DNA from: Bacteroides luhongzhouii
GTDB taxonomy: Bacteria > Bacteroidota > Bacteroidia > Bacteroidales > Bacteroidaceae
Reading direction: 5' to 3'
NCBI RefSeq assembly: GCF_009193295.2
Contig: NZ_CP059973.1
Coordinates: forward strand, 248,001 to 312,000
DNA: 64,000 nt
Positions 7,438 through 17,533 of the stretch are shown here, in pieces. Every line of letters starts with the position of its first letter. Position 1 is the first letter of the stretch. The notes below the pieces were generated by a model that searched no databases, was not told the DNA's origin, and saw nothing but the letters and a program-made list of their open reading frames with translations. The position numbers and the translations under genes were made by a program.

Positions 7438-10005
7438 CTATTTGGTTACCTTGTAAGTTCCACTTCCATAGTTCTTTGACTTCATCTCTCCGGGAAGAGT
7501 TACGGTAGCGGTGGCACCTTTAGGGATGGTAAATTCCCAAATCCAGGCGTCACCTTCGTATTTCCAGGCACTCTTGATGAGTCCGGCGGCGGAACGGTAT
7601 TCGGCAGTCACGTGTCCCAACCGCTTGTCTGGAATAGGCTTCATAATGATATGTTTGAAGCCGGGGGTGACTGGATCGGCTGCAATGCCGGCAACAGTTT
7701 CCCAAATCCATTCACATACGCATCCGTAGGCATAATGATTGAAGCTGTTCATGCCGCTCGGTCCCATTCCCTTGTCTATCATATAGCTGTTCCACCGTTC
7801 CCAGATGGTGGTGGCTCCGTTATCCACAGAGTACAGCCAGCTTGGATTCTTACGTTGGAAGAGGAGTTCATAGGCAATGTCTTCCATGCCATTCTCCGTG
7901 AGGGTGGTCATGAGGATGGATGTGCCTAAGAATCCGGTCTGCAAGCAAAGGTCGTGCTGTGCGAAGTTTTCGCGCAGACGGTCTATCATCTTCGCTTTGG
8001 CTTCGCCTTCCACAAGTTGGTTCTTCAGGGCGAACAAGGCAGGAGTTTGCATAGTGTTGAGGATGGCGGTTTTGAAGGTACCGTCTTCATTGAGGAAGTT
8101 CTCTTTGATGTATGCCTTTGCCGAATCAGCCATTTGCTGGTATTTGACGGCATCGCGACCGGTGGCGGCAGCCATGTCCCGCATCATGAAAGCATCTGTC
8201 ATCCAGTAGGAAGCACTCAAATAGTTCCAGTAGCTGATGGCATCAGGAAGCGGACCTTGGGGAGAGAAAGCCAGTCCGCTCCAGCTTTCCAGAGGTTCGT
8301 AGCTCAGCCAGTCGGCCCATTGATAGTTACCGTTCTCGCTACAGAGGGCCTCGTGGTTATACTTGGTGTCGTTGATGTGGTTCATAAACAAGTCCATGGC
8401 ATTCCAGTTCTCCTCGATGATTTGCGTGTCATCGAATTGTTTCCATACCGTCCAAGGCACGATGATTCCGGCATCAGCCCAACCGAAACGCATTTTCTCG
8501 TCACCGTATTGTGCCAAGGGGGCCACTCCGGGGAATCCCCCCAAACTGTTCTGTGTGTCGCGCATGTCACGCATCCACTTATGGAAGAACTTCATGGTGT
8601 TAGCAAAGAACGTACCGGTTTCTGCAAACACTTGTGTGTCTGCTGTCCAGCCCAGACGCTCGTCGCGTTGCGGGCAGTCAGTGGGTATGGACAGGTAGTT
8701 GGATAACTGCCCCCAATAAGTGTTGGAGATGAGCTTGTTCACAAGGTCGTTGCCTGTGGTTATAGTACCGATCTCCATTTTCTTTGTGATGGAAGTGATT
8801 GGGATGGACTTCAGCGACTTGATGGCGACATTCCCGGTGGCAGTTATGGAAACGTAGCGGTAGCCGAAGAAGGTGCAATGAGGGTAGTAGGTCACATAGC
8901 TATTTCCGGCAGCAAAAGTGTAGTCCAGACGGACGCCGTAAGGGAAGCGCAGGCTTTCGCGGTGACAGCTTCCTTCCGGACCGTCCATGCCACGAATCTT
9001 GGCACCATTACCGTCATTGAGTAGTTCTGCGGGAAGGCAGGTCAGCACTGTTCCCTCAGCAGCTTTGAATACGAAAGAGGGGATGCCAGCACAATTTTGT
9101 CCGAAGTCCACCACTAACGTCTCTCCCGGACTTACGGTCATCTCCGTACCCGATGCGAACTCACGGGCGATAATCACCTTACCGAACTCATTCTCCTTTG
9201 TTCCTTCTACATTCTTCCAAACGTATGCTTTGACAGGAGCGAGGGCGAGATCTGTACGCAGATAGACTTCCGCTCCGTCCGAAGGCAGGATGTCGCCGGA
9301 GAATTCGGTATTCTCTTCGGGTGTGGAGAGTTTGTCCACACATTCGTAGCCCATCGGTTCGCGTGCATCGTACTCTTCTCCGTCAAAGATACCGGCATGT
9401 TTCACCGGACCGGCAATTCCGGCTTTCCAGTTTTTAAGATCAGTACCGTAGCGCTTCTTGCTTCCGTCAGAAAAAGTCAGTTCCAGTACACCACGGAAGG
9501 CACATTTCTTGCCTATCATGCCGTCATATCCTCCGGGGGTTATAATTTTGTCACCCCACCATCCCGGCGTCACCTGTACGGAGAGCATGTTCTCGGCGTT
9601 TGGCTTAGTACGAATGATGTCTGTAATATCATAGGTGAAAGAACGTTTGGTCTTGGCATAGTGTGTGAAGCCCGGTTTCAGGAATTCCCCGCCTACGGGT
9701 TTCCCATTCACATACAACTCGTAAATTCCCAGTCCGGTGGTCATCCACTTGGCGGAGATGACTTCCTGTTCGTTTTTTACAGTGGATACGAACCAGGTCG
9801 CGCCATCGGCCGCGAGACCGTTGTTGTGTCCTTTCGCCACGGGAGCGTCTGTTGCGGAAATCCATTTGGATTCGTTCCAGGCCAACGCTTCCAATGCGTC
9901 AGTACGTTTCCCGACTTCGGTTGCGTTTATCAGTCCGCTATTTGAGAACAACGCGAAAATTATTATCGGAATAATATCCGCAAAATAATGAAAATTCATT
10001 TTCAT
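7438..10005 (-). CDS. GH78 alpha-L-rhamnosidase (PUL1, last gene)
   Basis: Exported enzyme predicted to remove non-reducing alpha-L-rhamnose. The 855-residue product has an N-terminal signal (hydrophobic stretch about 9-28), rhamnosidase N-terminal beta-sandwich domains (ISAKWMTTGLGIYELYVNGK; DFGQNCAGIPSFVFKAAEGT) and a six-hairpin catalytic barrel. The motif TDCPQRDERLGW near residue 440 is the GH78 signature; by comparison with Streptomyces avermitilis Rha78A the Glu of RDER is the general acid. A C-terminal beta domain closes the protein. Periplasmic location is likely. Its G+C looks higher than that of the gene next to it, which may mean a different history within the locus. Confidence 0.9.
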   Translation of the reverse strand: MKMNFHYFADIIPIIIFALFSNSGLINATEVGKRTDALEALAWNESKWISATDAPVAKGHNNGLAADGATWFVSTVKNEQEVISAKWMTTGLGIYELYVNGKPVGGEFLKPGFTHYAKTKRSFTYDITDIIRTKPNAENMLSVQVTPGWWGDKIITPGGYDGMIGKKCAFRGVLELTFSDGSKKRYGTDLKNWKAGIAGPVKHAGIFDGEEYDAREPMGYECVDKLSTPEENTEFSGDILPSDGAEVYLRTDLALAPVKAYVWKNVEGTKENEFGKVIIAREFASGTEMTVSPGETLVVDFGQNCAGIPSFVFKAAEGTVLTCLPAELLNDGNGAKIRGMDGPEGSCHRESLRFPYGVRLDYTFAAGNSYVTYYPHCTFFGYRYVSITATGNVAIKSLKSIPITSITKKMEIGTITTGNDLVNKLISNTYWGQLSNYLSIPTDCPQRDERLGWTADTQVFAETGTFFANTMKFFHKWMRDMRDTQNSLGGFPGVAPLAQYGDEKMRFGWADAGIIVPWTVWKQFDDTQIIEENWNAMDLFMNHINDTKYNHEALCSENGNYQWADWLSYEPLESWSGLAFSPQGPLPDAISYWNYLSASYWMTDAFMMRDMAAATGRDAVKYQQMADSAKAYIKENFLNEDGTFKTAILNTMQTPALFALKNQLVEGEAKAKMIDRLRENFAQHDLCLQTGFLGTSILMTTLTENGMEDIAYELLFQRKNPSWLYSVDNGATTIWERWNSYMIDKGMGPSGMNSFNHYAYGCVCEWIWETVAGIAADPVTPGFKHIIMKPIPDKRLGHVTAEYRSAAGLIKSAWKYEGDAWIWEFTIPKGATATVTLPGEMKSKNYGSGTYKVTK

Positions 10006-10028
10006 ACTTATATGTGTTTTTATTTTTC

Positions 10029-11330
10029 TTATTTAATCAGATAATCAGATGCGTAGATAAAAGCACCGGCTGTCCAGCCCATAAATGGAGGCATTTCGTA
10101 TTCATTATTCACTTCCAAATTTCCTAATTCAGCGTTATATTTCTCCCATAGATTACCTGAAGATTGGTAAATCTTAACAATACTACTAACATATTTCTGA
10201 GCTATGCGACGAGCTTCTTTTTTAAATCCATAGCGGTCCAGACCATTTATTGATAAAAGATTAAAACTCGCCCATGCATTAGGAAAATCCCACTGATAGG
10301 TTCTCTTGCGTTTTCCTTGTTCGCAAGCGACAATGCCCCAAGGATATTCTAATCTTTGAAGATGAACAACCACATTCTTAGCTTGATGTTTGGTTAAGAC
10401 CTCTGCCCAAAGTAAATTAAAAATAGCCGCAGAATATATAGGGCTTAGTCGATTATTTATAAAGTCATAATCATAAAAACAGCCGTCTTGAGAGTTGTAA
10501 CAATATTTATTCAACAGATTTTTCCTTTTTTGGGCTGCATCCAACCATTTGTTTGAACCTTTCTTTTTCAATTCTTTATAGAAAAAAGCAAAATTCTGTT
10601 CATATAAATAGAGATTTGCATTTAAATCCACAGGATTAAAATCTTCACAACGAAAATCAAAACGAGGGGAAAAATCCCAACCGGACTCCGCTTCTGCAAT
10701 TAAATGAGAAGATTGTTTCAATAACTTCAAAGAATCTGTTAAAACAGGCAAGTCAGTGAAACGTGTTCTCATATATTCATAAAATGAAACCAGTTCATCT
10801 CTTGTTGCACTGTTCGAATATCGGTTCAGTCCCGTAGGTGTAATTCGTTGAGTCATCCAGAATGTGTACTCTTTTTCTAATATTCTACAGGCAGATTCCA
10901 ACCATATTTTATCCCTGCTCTTTTCGTAAATATCCCGAACCATCATACTGGCAAATGGTGGTTGTGAACGATTCAAATATGAAACATTAGATCCATTAGG
11001 CATAAATCCAAACTTATCTATTAAGTAAAGGATGTTATCTATATTATTCAATGCCTGCTCAAAGTCATCATCCGATATCAACCCTATATTTGTAAAATAT
11101 GTATCCCAATAATACATATCTTGCTGAAATGCACCACTCAAACTTGGAACACTATAAGGTTTTGGCAAAGCAATATATCCCAATGTATCCTTTTTACACT
11201 CTTTTACAGTATGTCCCATATGTTCTTTAATGAATAAACGTACATTTCGTATGTCTTCAAGCGATTGTTGTTGTGCATTTATAAAGAGAGAAAATATGAA
11301 AATAAATATTGCGGTTAATAATTGACGCAT
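10029..11330 (-). CDS. GH37 trehalase-like glycosidase
   Basis: Exported protein of 433 residues with an N-terminal signal peptide ending near INAQ. Trehalase-family motifs are present: a version of signature 1 (LSGAFQQDMYYWDTYF, about 64-79), ESGWDFSPRF with the Asp that aligns with the E. coli TreA acid (Asp312), QWDFPNAWASFNLL matching signature 2, and a C-terminal EKYNAELGN...EYEMPPFMGW region where the catalytic Glu should lie. The first signature is diverged (SGAF for PGGRF), so the substrate may not be trehalose. In a rhamnosidase-rich operon a role on another alpha-linked sugar is as likely. It is short for the family but the barrel looks complete. Confidence 0.75.
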   Translation of the reverse strand: MRQLLTAIFIFIFSLFINAQQQSLEDIRNVRLFIKEHMGHTVKECKKDTLGYIALPKPYSVPSLSGAFQQDMYYWDTYFTNIGLISDDDFEQALNNIDNILYLIDKFGFMPNGSNVSYLNRSQPPFASMMVRDIYEKSRDKIWLESACRILEKEYTFWMTQRITPTGLNRYSNSATRDELVSFYEYMRTRFTDLPVLTDSLKLLKQSSHLIAEAESGWDFSPRFDFRCEDFNPVDLNANLYLYEQNFAFFYKELKKKGSNKWLDAAQKRKNLLNKYCYNSQDGCFYDYDFINNRLSPIYSAAIFNLLWAEVLTKHQAKNVVVHLQRLEYPWGIVACEQGKRKRTYQWDFPNAWASFNLLSINGLDRYGFKKEARRIAQKYVSSIVKIYQSSGNLWEKYNAELGNLEVNNEYEMPPFMGWTAGAFIYASDYLIK

Positions 11331-11354
11331 AGTATATTGTATTTTAATAATGTT

Positions 11355-13607
11355 TTATTTTAACTCAAATACTATTGTTCCCTTGATATTCCGGGAGGAA
11401 CTCCCAATCATCGCTTCAAACTTGCCGGGTTCGGCTACCCATTCATGTCTTGCATCATCAAAGAAACTCAACGCTTTTTTATCAATCGTCAGTGTTACCG
11501 TTTTCTCTTCTCCCGGAGCCAATTTAACTTTTTGGAAAGCTTTCAGCTCCTTCAACGGACGCGGCAGGGAAGATTTTTTATCGCTGATATAAAGCTGAAC
11601 AATTTCCTGACCTTCATAGGTTCCTGTATTTTTTATGTTGACGGTAAACGAAATCGTATCATCGGCGGTCATTGTTTTCTTGTCCGCAGCAGGTTTGCTA
11701 TAAGTAAAAGTGGTGTAGCTCAATCCGTGTCCAAACGGAAACAATGGCTTGATTTTTTCTTTATCTGCCCAACGGTAACCTACAAAGATGCCTTCATGGT
11801 AAGTTTCGTTTATTGTGTCCCCTTGATGCTTAGTTACCAATTCTTCTTTATTGCCTGGATATTCGCCTAATCTATGAGCACCTACATCATCCAATTTTAC
11901 GGGAAAAGTAAAAGGTAACTTACCGGAAGGATTAATATCTCCGATTAATACAGAAGCGAGGGCCGTTCCGGCTTCCGAACCCAAAAACCAGCCTTGAACA
12001 ATGGCGGGAACTTCGTTCACCCAAGGCATAGCCACTGCATTACCGGAAATATTGACAAAAATCAAATTCTTATTAATCTTAGCCAATTCACGGATTACTC
12101 TGTCTTGCGCATATGGCAATCCCAAAGAAATACGGTCTGAACCTTCACAATCTTGTCCCTCACTCTTATTTAGCCCACCGAAGAAAATAACATGATCCGC
12201 ATTTTCGGCCGCTTGCAGAGCCTCAGCGAGAAGTTCGTCTTCCGAACGGTCGTCTTTCAAGTCCTGACCGGTTTTCACACCGTTATATTCGCCTGTCGGG
12301 TCGCCTACGTAACCACGAGCATACACTATTTCCGCTTTTGTACCTACACGATTCTTCAATCCATCCAACGGAGAAATCTCGTACTTCACTTTCAAGGAAG
12401 AACTACCACCGCCCACTGTCATCATCTTGATTGCATTCTCACCGATAACGGCTATTCTTTTCGCTTTGTTCAAGTCGATAGGCAACACGTTATTGTTGTT
12501 CTGTAAAAGAACGATTCCTTCTTCAGCTATCTTACGACCGGCTTGTCCGTGTTCGGGAGAACCTAAAGAACCGAACGGCTTATGCGGATTCATCGAAGTA
12601 CGGAAAATCAGACGAAGGATGTTGCTGACTTTCTCGTCCAACTCTTTTGTTCCGACTTTACCCTCTTTAATCAGTTTCAGGTAAGGGAAAGCCAGGTAAT
12701 AATTATCATAAGCATTATGGGTTCCGTCAGACAATCCGTTTGTCCACGAACCGAATTCCAAGTCCAGTCCGTTGTAGATGGCTTGTTCGGTATTATGCAC
12801 ACCACCCCAGTCGGACACTACCACGCCGTCGAAGCCCCATTCGTCACGGAGAATGTCTTTGAGCAGACGTTTGTTGTGGCAAGCGTGCTGCCCCTGATAA
12901 AGATTATAAGAACCCATAATTGACCAGGCTCCACCTTCTTGAATGGCAGCCTTGAAAGCAGGCAGGTATATCTCATAAAGGGGACGGTCGTTTAGGTACA
13001 TATTCGTAGTGTTCCGATTGGTTTCCTGATTATTCAACGCGTAATGTTTCACGCAAGCGGCTACACCATTTTCCTGCACTCCTTTGATATAAGGAACTAC
13101 CATCGTGGCGGACAGATACGGGTCTTCACCCATATATTCAAAATTACGTCCGTTCAGAGGAGTACGATAGATGTTCACACCGGGTCCTAATAAGATATCT
13201 TTCTTGCGGTAACGCGCCTCTTCACCGATACTTTTTCCGTAGAGGTGAGACATTTCCGGATTCCATGTGGCAGCAAGGCAAGTCAATGCGGGGTAAGCGA
13301 TGCAGGAATCGTTTGTCCATCCTGCCTGGTCCCATTCATCCCACAATACTTCCGGACGGATACCGTGAGGACCATCGGTAGCCCATACTTCGGGGATTCC
13401 AAGCCGAGGTACGCCTGCCGAACTGAATTTTGATTGTGCATGAATCATCTTCACCTTTTCTTCAAGGGTCATCCGGCTCAATGCGTCTTTTACTCGCTCT
13501 TCGATAGGTCTATTCGTATCTAGATACGCTGGCGTCTGTGCAAAGACAGGCAACGCAGCCTGTAAACAGAAAAATAATAGTTCCACTAAGATTGTCAGTT
13601 GTTTCAT
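11355..13607 (-). CDS. GH3 beta-glycosidase
   Basis: Exported exo-acting enzyme, beta-glucosidase or beta-xylosidase type. The start at 13607 (MKQLTILVELLFF) gives a clean signal peptide and about 750 residues; an upstream in-frame ATG at 13661 would add 18 unlikely residues. The N-terminal barrel holds the substrate-binding KHYALNN and the nucleophile motif GVVVSDWGG (Asp near residue 275). The second alpha/beta domain follows (IAVIGENAIKMMTVGGGSSS) and a C-terminal fibronectin-III-like domain (NTGTYEGQEIVQLYISD) ends the protein, the standard order for this family. It lies in the middle of PUL1 and probably works in the periplasm on imported oligosaccharides. The exact sugar cannot be told from sequence alone. 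Confidence 0.9.
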   Translation of the reverse strand: MKQLTILVELLFFCLQAALPVFAQTPAYLDTNRPIEERVKDALSRMTLEEKVKMIHAQSKFSSAGVPRLGIPEVWATDGPHGIRPEVLWDEWDQAGWTNDSCIAYPALTCLAATWNPEMSHLYGKSIGEEARYRKKDILLGPGVNIYRTPLNGRNFEYMGEDPYLSATMVVPYIKGVQENGVAACVKHYALNNQETNRNTTNMYLNDRPLYEIYLPAFKAAIQEGGAWSIMGSYNLYQGQHACHNKRLLKDILRDEWGFDGVVVSDWGGVHNTEQAIYNGLDLEFGSWTNGLSDGTHNAYDNYYLAFPYLKLIKEGKVGTKELDEKVSNILRLIFRTSMNPHKPFGSLGSPEHGQAGRKIAEEGIVLLQNNNNVLPIDLNKAKRIAVIGENAIKMMTVGGGSSSLKVKYEISPLDGLKNRVGTKAEIVYARGYVGDPTGEYNGVKTGQDLKDDRSEDELLAEALQAAENADHVIFFGGLNKSEGQDCEGSDRISLGLPYAQDRVIRELAKINKNLIFVNISGNAVAMPWVNEVPAIVQGWFLGSEAGTALASVLIGDINPSGKLPFTFPVKLDDVGAHRLGEYPGNKEELVTKHQGDTINETYHEGIFVGYRWADKEKIKPLFPFGHGLSYTTFTYSKPAADKKTMTADDTISFTVNIKNTGTYEGQEIVQLYISDKKSSLPRPLKELKAFQKVKLAPGEEKTVTLTIDKKALSFFDDARHEWVAEPGKFEAMIGSSSRNIKGTIVFELK

Positions 13608-13682
13608 ACGTATAAAAAGATTAGTCAGTATTAATATAGAATTATATGAGTTACAGCTCATATAAAAAAACAGATAATAATC

Positions 13683-13763
13683 GTTTGATGTGATAAAGAA
13701 CTACCTATAAGCAAAGACTAATATTTCGATAATCAGTCCTTACCTATAGGTAGATCATCAAAC
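13683..13763. promoter_or_regulatory. Long interrupted inverted repeat upstream of GH3
   Basis: GTTTGATG at 13683-13690 pairs with CATCAAAC at 13756-13763, and CTACCTATA at 13701-13709 pairs with TATAGGTAG at 13745-13753. The nested arms fill the spacer between the deacetylase-like gene and GH3. The role is unknown: an RNA fold, a processing site or a protein-binding palindrome are possible. Confidence 0.5.
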
Positions 13764-13808
13764 ACCAATTGAAATTTAAGTGAAATGTCTTAACAAGTTT
13801 GCTGCTTT

Positions 13809-15449
13809 TTATTTGAAATCACGGGATGAACAATCTATAATCAGACGATTGTTCTCCGGATTTAATGATACTGTATTTCCACTCTGTTTCACATTACCTT
13901 TCAGACAGACAATGCCGTATGAAATACCTTTCAGTTCACCAGTCAACGAATTGTTTCCTTTCACTTTCAGTGGCAATGTCTTTCCCGTGGCAATTTCGAG
14001 TTTCAACTTCCAAGGGTTGGATGTTTTACCTTCAATTTTAATCTCTCTCTCGGACAGGGTGATTGTATAGGCAGATTGGTCGGTAGCTACACAACGCAGT
14101 TGCATCTTGCTGTCATTCAATGTCTTCACTTCTACATTCTTTATGGTCACTTCTTTTTCAGCTCCGTTCTTTATGGTGTAAAAACGGATAGCAGCATACT
14201 CTTTGGGGGTGCTCCATAAGAAACCGTCAACAATCGGACAAGTGGTGAATACACACTGGTTAGAAGTTCCACGTCGTTTTAAATAATCCGATTCTATACG
14301 TTCATCAAATAAGTGGATATCCCTAAAACGAATGGAATAATCATTCCATAACAGATTTGTACGGTAGAAACGACTGTTGAACCATACAGTCCGATTACCA
14401 TTGTCTTGCGCGTCAGTGAGTGCTGTGACCGAGGTAGGAGGAGTGACTGGATATTTCTTTTTAAACCAACGTCCCGCTTCTTCCAGTGTCTTAATCTGTA
14501 TATCTCCGGCTTGTGCCAATGAATCGAGAAGAGGGAATTGAACTCCCAATCCTTTCTTTATACCTGCCCAAGTAAAAGAATTTTCCTGACCGACTTGTGT
14601 ATAGTTAAAACCGATACAGGGATCTTCAAAAATAGATTTAAAGAAATAGCGCACCCATTTTTCATTCCTGCCTGCCTCCCAAACAGGTTCCAACGTAATA
14701 ACTCCCTGTGCAGATTCTCCCAAACTGGTATCATATTGATAAATAGGATCACTACCTAACATGCGGAATACCGGAACGAGAATTTGTCCTTCTTTCGTCT
14801 GTGCAGGCATATATCCGTTGAGGCGACTGGGATAGTAGGCTTGATTCCAATAGCCGCCCCACAATGTATAGCCATCTGTTCCATACTGATCCCTACATGT
14901 ACATGATGACACAATGCCATATTTTTCATACATGTATCTCAATGTATGGGCATCGATAAACCATGAACCGACCGAAGCAGGATATTTTCCAAAAATCTCT
15001 TTAAATTTTTCCATGTACACATCTACGAGTTTTTCTCTCTCTTCCGGAGTATATCCTACGGCAAAACCGACATCTGCATGCCAGTCCCATGGATAACGTC
15101 CTCTCCATTTCAATCCGACTGCTTCTACATGCGGTTGAGTGATTTCCCACCAACCACCAACTTCTGTTCCTCTTTTCATCTCTTCCTTCAAAAGTGACTG
15201 ATAACGAGGATTGATCAATGCATCGTATTGCAGTAAGAAAGTTCCCCTCATATTGTACTTCTTTAACAGTTTCACCTGTTCGCATACCGTTTCATACAAT
15301 ACATCTTCTGTGATGTTATTGTCTCTGGGCTCCAATTGACGTATAAAGTTGATGATGTTTACAATGCGAGGAGGATGATTATTTTTGGCAGTACCATTGG
15401 TTACCGCCAGAAATAATAGAATCGTGATTGAAAAAAATAATTTCATCAT
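13809..15449 (-). CDS. Exported protein with polysaccharide-deacetylase-like barrel, function unknown
   Basis: 546 residues with a signal peptide (MMKLFFSITILLFLAVTNGTA). The N-terminal 300 residues read like a NodB/GH57-type beta/alpha barrel: a first strand VNIINFIRQLEPRD, the stretch KKYNMRGTFLLQYDAL typical of deacetylase-like barrels, then WWEITQPHVEAVGL and GSWFIDAHTLRYMYEKYGI. The classical metal-binding H-x-x-x-H pair of CE4 deacetylases is not obvious, so it could be a glycosidase, a deacetylase or a lyase of an undescribed family. The C-terminal 200 residues look like beta-sandwich. It lies between GH127-like and GH3 in PUL1 and should act on the same glycan. Confidence 0.6.
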   Translation of the reverse strand: MMKLFFSITILLFLAVTNGTAKNNHPPRIVNIINFIRQLEPRDNNITEDVLYETVCEQVKLLKKYNMRGTFLLQYDALINPRYQSLLKEEMKRGTEVGGWWEITQPHVEAVGLKWRGRYPWDWHADVGFAVGYTPEEREKLVDVYMEKFKEIFGKYPASVGSWFIDAHTLRYMYEKYGIVSSCTCRDQYGTDGYTLWGGYWNQAYYPSRLNGYMPAQTKEGQILVPVFRMLGSDPIYQYDTSLGESAQGVITLEPVWEAGRNEKWVRYFFKSIFEDPCIGFNYTQVGQENSFTWAGIKKGLGVQFPLLDSLAQAGDIQIKTLEEAGRWFKKKYPVTPPTSVTALTDAQDNGNRTVWFNSRFYRTNLLWNDYSIRFRDIHLFDERIESDYLKRRGTSNQCVFTTCPIVDGFLWSTPKEYAAIRFYTIKNGAEKEVTIKNVEVKTLNDSKMQLRCVATDQSAYTITLSEREIKIEGKTSNPWKLKLEIATGKTLPLKVKGNNSLTGELKGISYGIVCLKGNVKQSGNTVSLNPENNRLIIDCSSRDFK

Positions 15450-15517
15450 TGCGTTTCAAGATTATTGTTTAAAACATTATTCATAAAATACATTCCTGCA
15501 ATGTCATATTAGCCTAT

Positions 15518-17401
15518 TTAATACTGACGATAAGCTTCCGACATCTGATTAAGTGTTTTAGGAATCCACACTCTATAGCGTCCGGCTGGATTCCAATCAT
15601 TCCCAGCAGAAGCAAAATCACAGAATTTAATCTGTTTGACAGCTTTGTTTTCTATATTTTCCAAATCCGTACCAAGTATCATTGGCACCTCCATTGTAAC
15701 CCATGCAAAGGAATCTTTTCGAGTTTCTTGTGGCACAGCCGATACCTCTCCCTTTTCATTCTGTTGAATAATGGCACATTCATCTACATATCCATCCATA
15801 AACCGACTGTCACGGGCGAACACCAATGGTCCATAGGTTACAGCTTGATGCCGATCATACTCCTCCACTTTCGCTTTTAATCTGAAATTAATGGACACTT
15901 TATCTCCTTTTTTCCACTTTCTTTGCAAGTAAAGATACCCGCCTTTCCGTACACTTGTCTGTGATTCTCCATTAATGGCAATCTGATAATTATCATCCAC
16001 CCATAATGGAATGCGGAATGCTAATGTAAACTCTGTTTCTTTACGTGGATTTATTGACAATTCAACATGTCCATCAACAGGATATTGAGTTTTCATATCA
16101 AGTTTTATTTCATTTTTATTCATGAAAAATGCAGCCTCTGAATCCAAATAAAGATTTACGTACACCTTGTCATTCTTCATCATATATGCCGTTTGGGGAA
16201 TTAAGGCAAACGCACGCGGACCATTAGCATTACAACAATTGATTTGCATGCCACATTGTTTTTCGCCTTCACATCTACGTCCTTCTAACGGACTATATTT
16301 AGATATTTGCGTACCATCATTTTTCATGGACGACATCAATGCATTATACATGGTGCGTTCAAATTCGTCAGCGTACAATGAATTGGTCGTTTCCTGCAAT
16401 AGCCGTGCACACAATTGCATCCAGGTAAATGTCACACAAGTCTCCATGGTATGGTAAGTAGGTATTGTTTGTTTTTTCTTTCCTTCATACCAACATTCAA
16501 AAGTTGCTCCCGAACCGACTATATTGATTTCATCAGCGATGATGTTTGCAACAGTCTTCTCGGTTGCCTGCAAATACAACGGATCGTTAGATATTCTGCC
16601 TAATTCAACCATTCCCTCATAGCACGACATCATTTCATAAGCTTTCTGTCCATTTTCATAACTCCACCATGATTTAGGAAAAGTAAAACGATGGACGGGG
16701 ATATTCTTTAGCGCTTTGGTAATTAATTGCGAATGACCTTCTTTTTCAATACTGTTTATAATTCCTTTTGCGAAGTGCAAATAACGTGGTTCCTTTGTTG
16801 CTTCATACAAATAAACAACCGGCTCCAATATGGAACAACTTGGCATTCCGTAATAAAATCCGGTTTCTGCTATATCGAGTTGTTTCTCTTCCAGTTCTTT
16901 TATCAGAAGATCTATTAAGCGCTGTACTGCAATCAATGCATTGCTGTCTTTGGTCAATCTGTAGTAAGACAATAATGCCAAAGATGTGTATTTCCGTCCC
17001 CAGATATCCCAACAAGTCAGTCGACTTTCCGGTTTATAATTGCCGATATAACCGTCGGCGTGCTGTGTTTCCATAAACTGATTGGCTGCATTCACAATCT
17101 TCTGATAAAGCTCCTCATCCCGTGTGTATTCGTATGATGCAATAGCTCCTAACATCCATTTTCCTAAGAATTCTGATTGCCAACCGTTTCCTTCCGTCAG
17201 ATGCCGAAAGGGCTCTACCAGTTCATCCGCATTCTGTGCTTTCACTCTTTGGTCAATACACATCCGGATGCGGTCTCCAATATAGCCGTTAATACTGATT
17301 TTTCCCCCTTCGTTATTTGTACCACTGAAGAGTTTTTTAGTCTGACCGTTAGCAACAATAGCGGTAAGAGCAAAAAATAAAATATAAATAATTTTTTTCA
17401 T
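15518..17401 (-). CDS. GH127-like (DUF1680) beta-L-arabinofuranosidase-type enzyme
   Basis: Exported 627-residue protein with a signal peptide ending at VANGQ. The (alpha/alpha)6 barrel carries the metal-thiol site known from Bifidobacterium HypBA1: HTMETCVTFTW near residue 320 supplies one Cys and INCCNANGPRAF near residue 385 the Cys pair, of which the first acts as nucleophile in HypBA1. DUF1680 proteins include beta-L-arabinofuranosidases (GH127, GH146) and other pentose-acting enzymes, so the substrate is probably a furanose or pyranose L-sugar branch of the plant glycan. Beta-sandwich domains follow (VDGHVELSINPRKETEFTLA). Flanked by GH78 and the deacetylase-like gene in the same operon. 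Confidence 0.8.
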   Translation of the reverse strand: MKKIIYILFFALTAIVANGQTKKLFSGTNNEGGKISINGYIGDRIRMCIDQRVKAQNADELVEPFRHLTEGNGWQSEFLGKWMLGAIASYEYTRDEELYQKIVNAANQFMETQHADGYIGNYKPESRLTCWDIWGRKYTSLALLSYYRLTKDSNALIAVQRLIDLLIKELEEKQLDIAETGFYYGMPSCSILEPVVYLYEATKEPRYLHFAKGIINSIEKEGHSQLITKALKNIPVHRFTFPKSWWSYENGQKAYEMMSCYEGMVELGRISNDPLYLQATEKTVANIIADEINIVGSGATFECWYEGKKKQTIPTYHTMETCVTFTWMQLCARLLQETTNSLYADEFERTMYNALMSSMKNDGTQISKYSPLEGRRCEGEKQCGMQINCCNANGPRAFALIPQTAYMMKNDKVYVNLYLDSEAAFFMNKNEIKLDMKTQYPVDGHVELSINPRKETEFTLAFRIPLWVDDNYQIAINGESQTSVRKGGYLYLQRKWKKGDKVSINFRLKAKVEEYDRHQAVTYGPLVFARDSRFMDGYVDECAIIQQNEKGEVSAVPQETRKDSFAWVTMEVPMILGTDLENIENKAVKQIKFCDFASAGNDWNPAGRYRVWIPKTLNQMSEAYRQY

Positions 17402-17467
17402 TTTCTTTCATGTTATAAGTTCTCTCCAATCCCCATAAAGGGATGTGGAGCTAAAGTAATTTTATTG

Positions 17468-17505
17468 TGCCATTTCCCTTGCTTAATGGCAATATGGAAA
17501 TGGCA
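17468..17505. promoter_or_regulatory. Hairpin between GH78 and the GH127-like gene
   Basis: TGCCATTTCC at 17468-17477 pairs perfectly with GGAAATGGCA at 17496-17505. The tail on the minus strand is not T-rich, so an RNA-stabilising or pausing role is more likely than full termination. Confidence 0.5.
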
Positions 17506-17533
17506 TGTATTTTCTGATTTAAAAAGTTATGTT

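Noticed and set aside
7612..8706. Long plus-strand open frames opposite the GH78 gene
   Set aside because: They lie antisense to a clear GH78 gene in relatively G+C-rich DNA, have no family motifs and are shadows of its codon pattern.
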